Source: Actinomycetota bacterium (lineage in GTDB: Bacteria > Actinomycetota > Thermoleophilia > RBG-16-64-13). From it: 6,709 nt of DNA. The notes below the pieces were generated by a model, which saw only the letters and a program-made list of their open reading frames with translations, was not told the origin of the DNA and did not search any database. Positions 6,277 to 6,709 of this stretch are shown in pieces (position 1 is the stretch's first letter; every line of letters begins with the position of its first letter). The position numbers and the translations under genes are program-made. Where the stretch lies: contig PMIZ01000491.1 in the NCBI GenBank assembly GCA_003157225.1, positions 1-6,709 of the forward strand, in the 5' to 3' direction.

Positions 6277-6709
6277 CTACCTCCTGGTCCCGCGCGAGGG
6301 GGCATCTATCAACATCGCGTCTCCGAAGCTATAGAAACGATACCGGAGGGCTATGGCCTCGGCATAGGCGGCGCGCAGGCGATCGGACTCCGCGAAGGCC
6401 ATCGTCAGCGCGAGCACGCTGCTGTGAGGCAGATGGAAGTTCGTAAGAAGGGCGCCCACCGCGCGGAAACGATATCCGGGCGTGATGAAGATCTGGGTGG
6501 ACCCGCTCAGTGTCGCCTTGTCCGCAGCCGGGGATCCCCCATCGAGGATGCCGTCCCGCGCTAGCGTCTCGAGCACCCGTGTCGCCGTGGTGCCAACCGC
6601 CACCAGCCGCTCACCCGAGTCGATGGACGCGCGGATAGTCCCGAGTGCTAGGGGGCTGACCGAGTAGGCCTCGCTGTGGATAGGAAGGTCTTCCACCGTG
6701 GTCTCCCTT
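6277..6709 (-). CDS. queA: S-adenosylmethionine:tRNA ribosyltransferase-isomerase, 5' part outside window
   Basis: QueA moves the ribosyl group of S-adenosylmethionine onto preQ1 in tRNA to form epoxyqueuosine, the step after Tgt. The window holds the last 143 codons or so of a protein usually near 340-360 residues; the frame is open to the right edge, so the internal GTG at 6696 is not the start. Recognisable family segments are VEDLPIHSE, corresponding to IEDHIMHSE in E. coli; RLVAVGTTATRVLE; TQIFITPGYRF; LLTNFHLP; and the C-terminal RYRFYSFGDAMLI. The end is intact, with a TAG at 6279-6277. The tgt gene follows after 3 bp, the typical queuosine arrangement. Together they indicate that this organism makes queuosine from preQ1 and does not only salvage it, although the preQ1 synthesis genes are not in view. 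Confidence 0.97.
   Translation of the reverse strand, partial: RETTVEDLPIHSEAYSVSPLALGTIRASIDSGERLVAVGTTATRVLETLARDGILDGGSPAADKATLSGSTQIFITPGYRFRAVGALLTNFHLPHSSVLALTMAFAESDRLRAAYAEAIALRYRFYSFGDAMLIDAPSRGTRR
6280..6285 (-). promoter_or_regulatory. Shine-Dalgarno site of tgt within the queA 3' end
   Basis: AGGAGG on the minus strand lies 6 nt before the tgt GTG start and directly before the queA stop codon. Ribosomes ending queA would therefore terminate next to the tgt initiation site, which supports coupling. Confidence 0.8.

Noticed and set aside
5656..6564. Plus-strand reading frame of 302 codons
   Set aside because: It is antisense across tgt and queA, both firmly identified. There is no domain or start signal.

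Overview
This is a high-GC bacterial chromosomal window with one tightly packed minus-strand gene series. Read in transcription order (right to left) it holds queA (3' part only), tgt, yajC, a fused secDF, a small phasin-like coiled-coil gene, and an AarF/ABC1/UbiB-family kinase gene that runs off the left edge. No plus-strand gene, RNA gene, mobile element or CRISPR array is supported. The long plus-strand reading frames are antisense shadows of the GC-rich minus-strand genes.

Layout. From 5134 to 6709, queA and tgt encode consecutive late steps of queuosine tRNA modification. They are separated by 3 bp, and the tgt ribosome binding site lies at the end of queA. From 1980 to 5063, yajC and secDF encode the accessory membrane subunits of the Sec translocon. 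The queA-tgt-yajC-secD-secF order is a widely conserved bacterial cluster; here secD and secF are one reading frame. A well-formed sigma70-type promoter (TTGACA, 17 bp, TATCCT) lies just upstream of secDF, so secDF may be transcribed separately as well as with the upstream genes. From 1 to 1928, a 124-residue phasin-like protein precedes a UbiB-like atypical kinase, and the pair looks co-transcribed.

Organism. The window shows high GC, strong Shine-Dalgarno sequences (AGGAGG type) and frequent non-ATG starts: of the five visible start codons, two are GTG, two are TTG and one is ATG. A deep-branching actinobacterial lineage or another high-GC Gram-positive-like group would fit, but the sequence alone does not settle this.

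This is largely a housekeeping region and I do not see a clearly new system. The points most worth a second look are the phasin-like/UbiB pairing, the oppositely charged cytoplasmic tails of YajC and SecDF, and the dedicated secDF promoter, which helps decide the secDF start.
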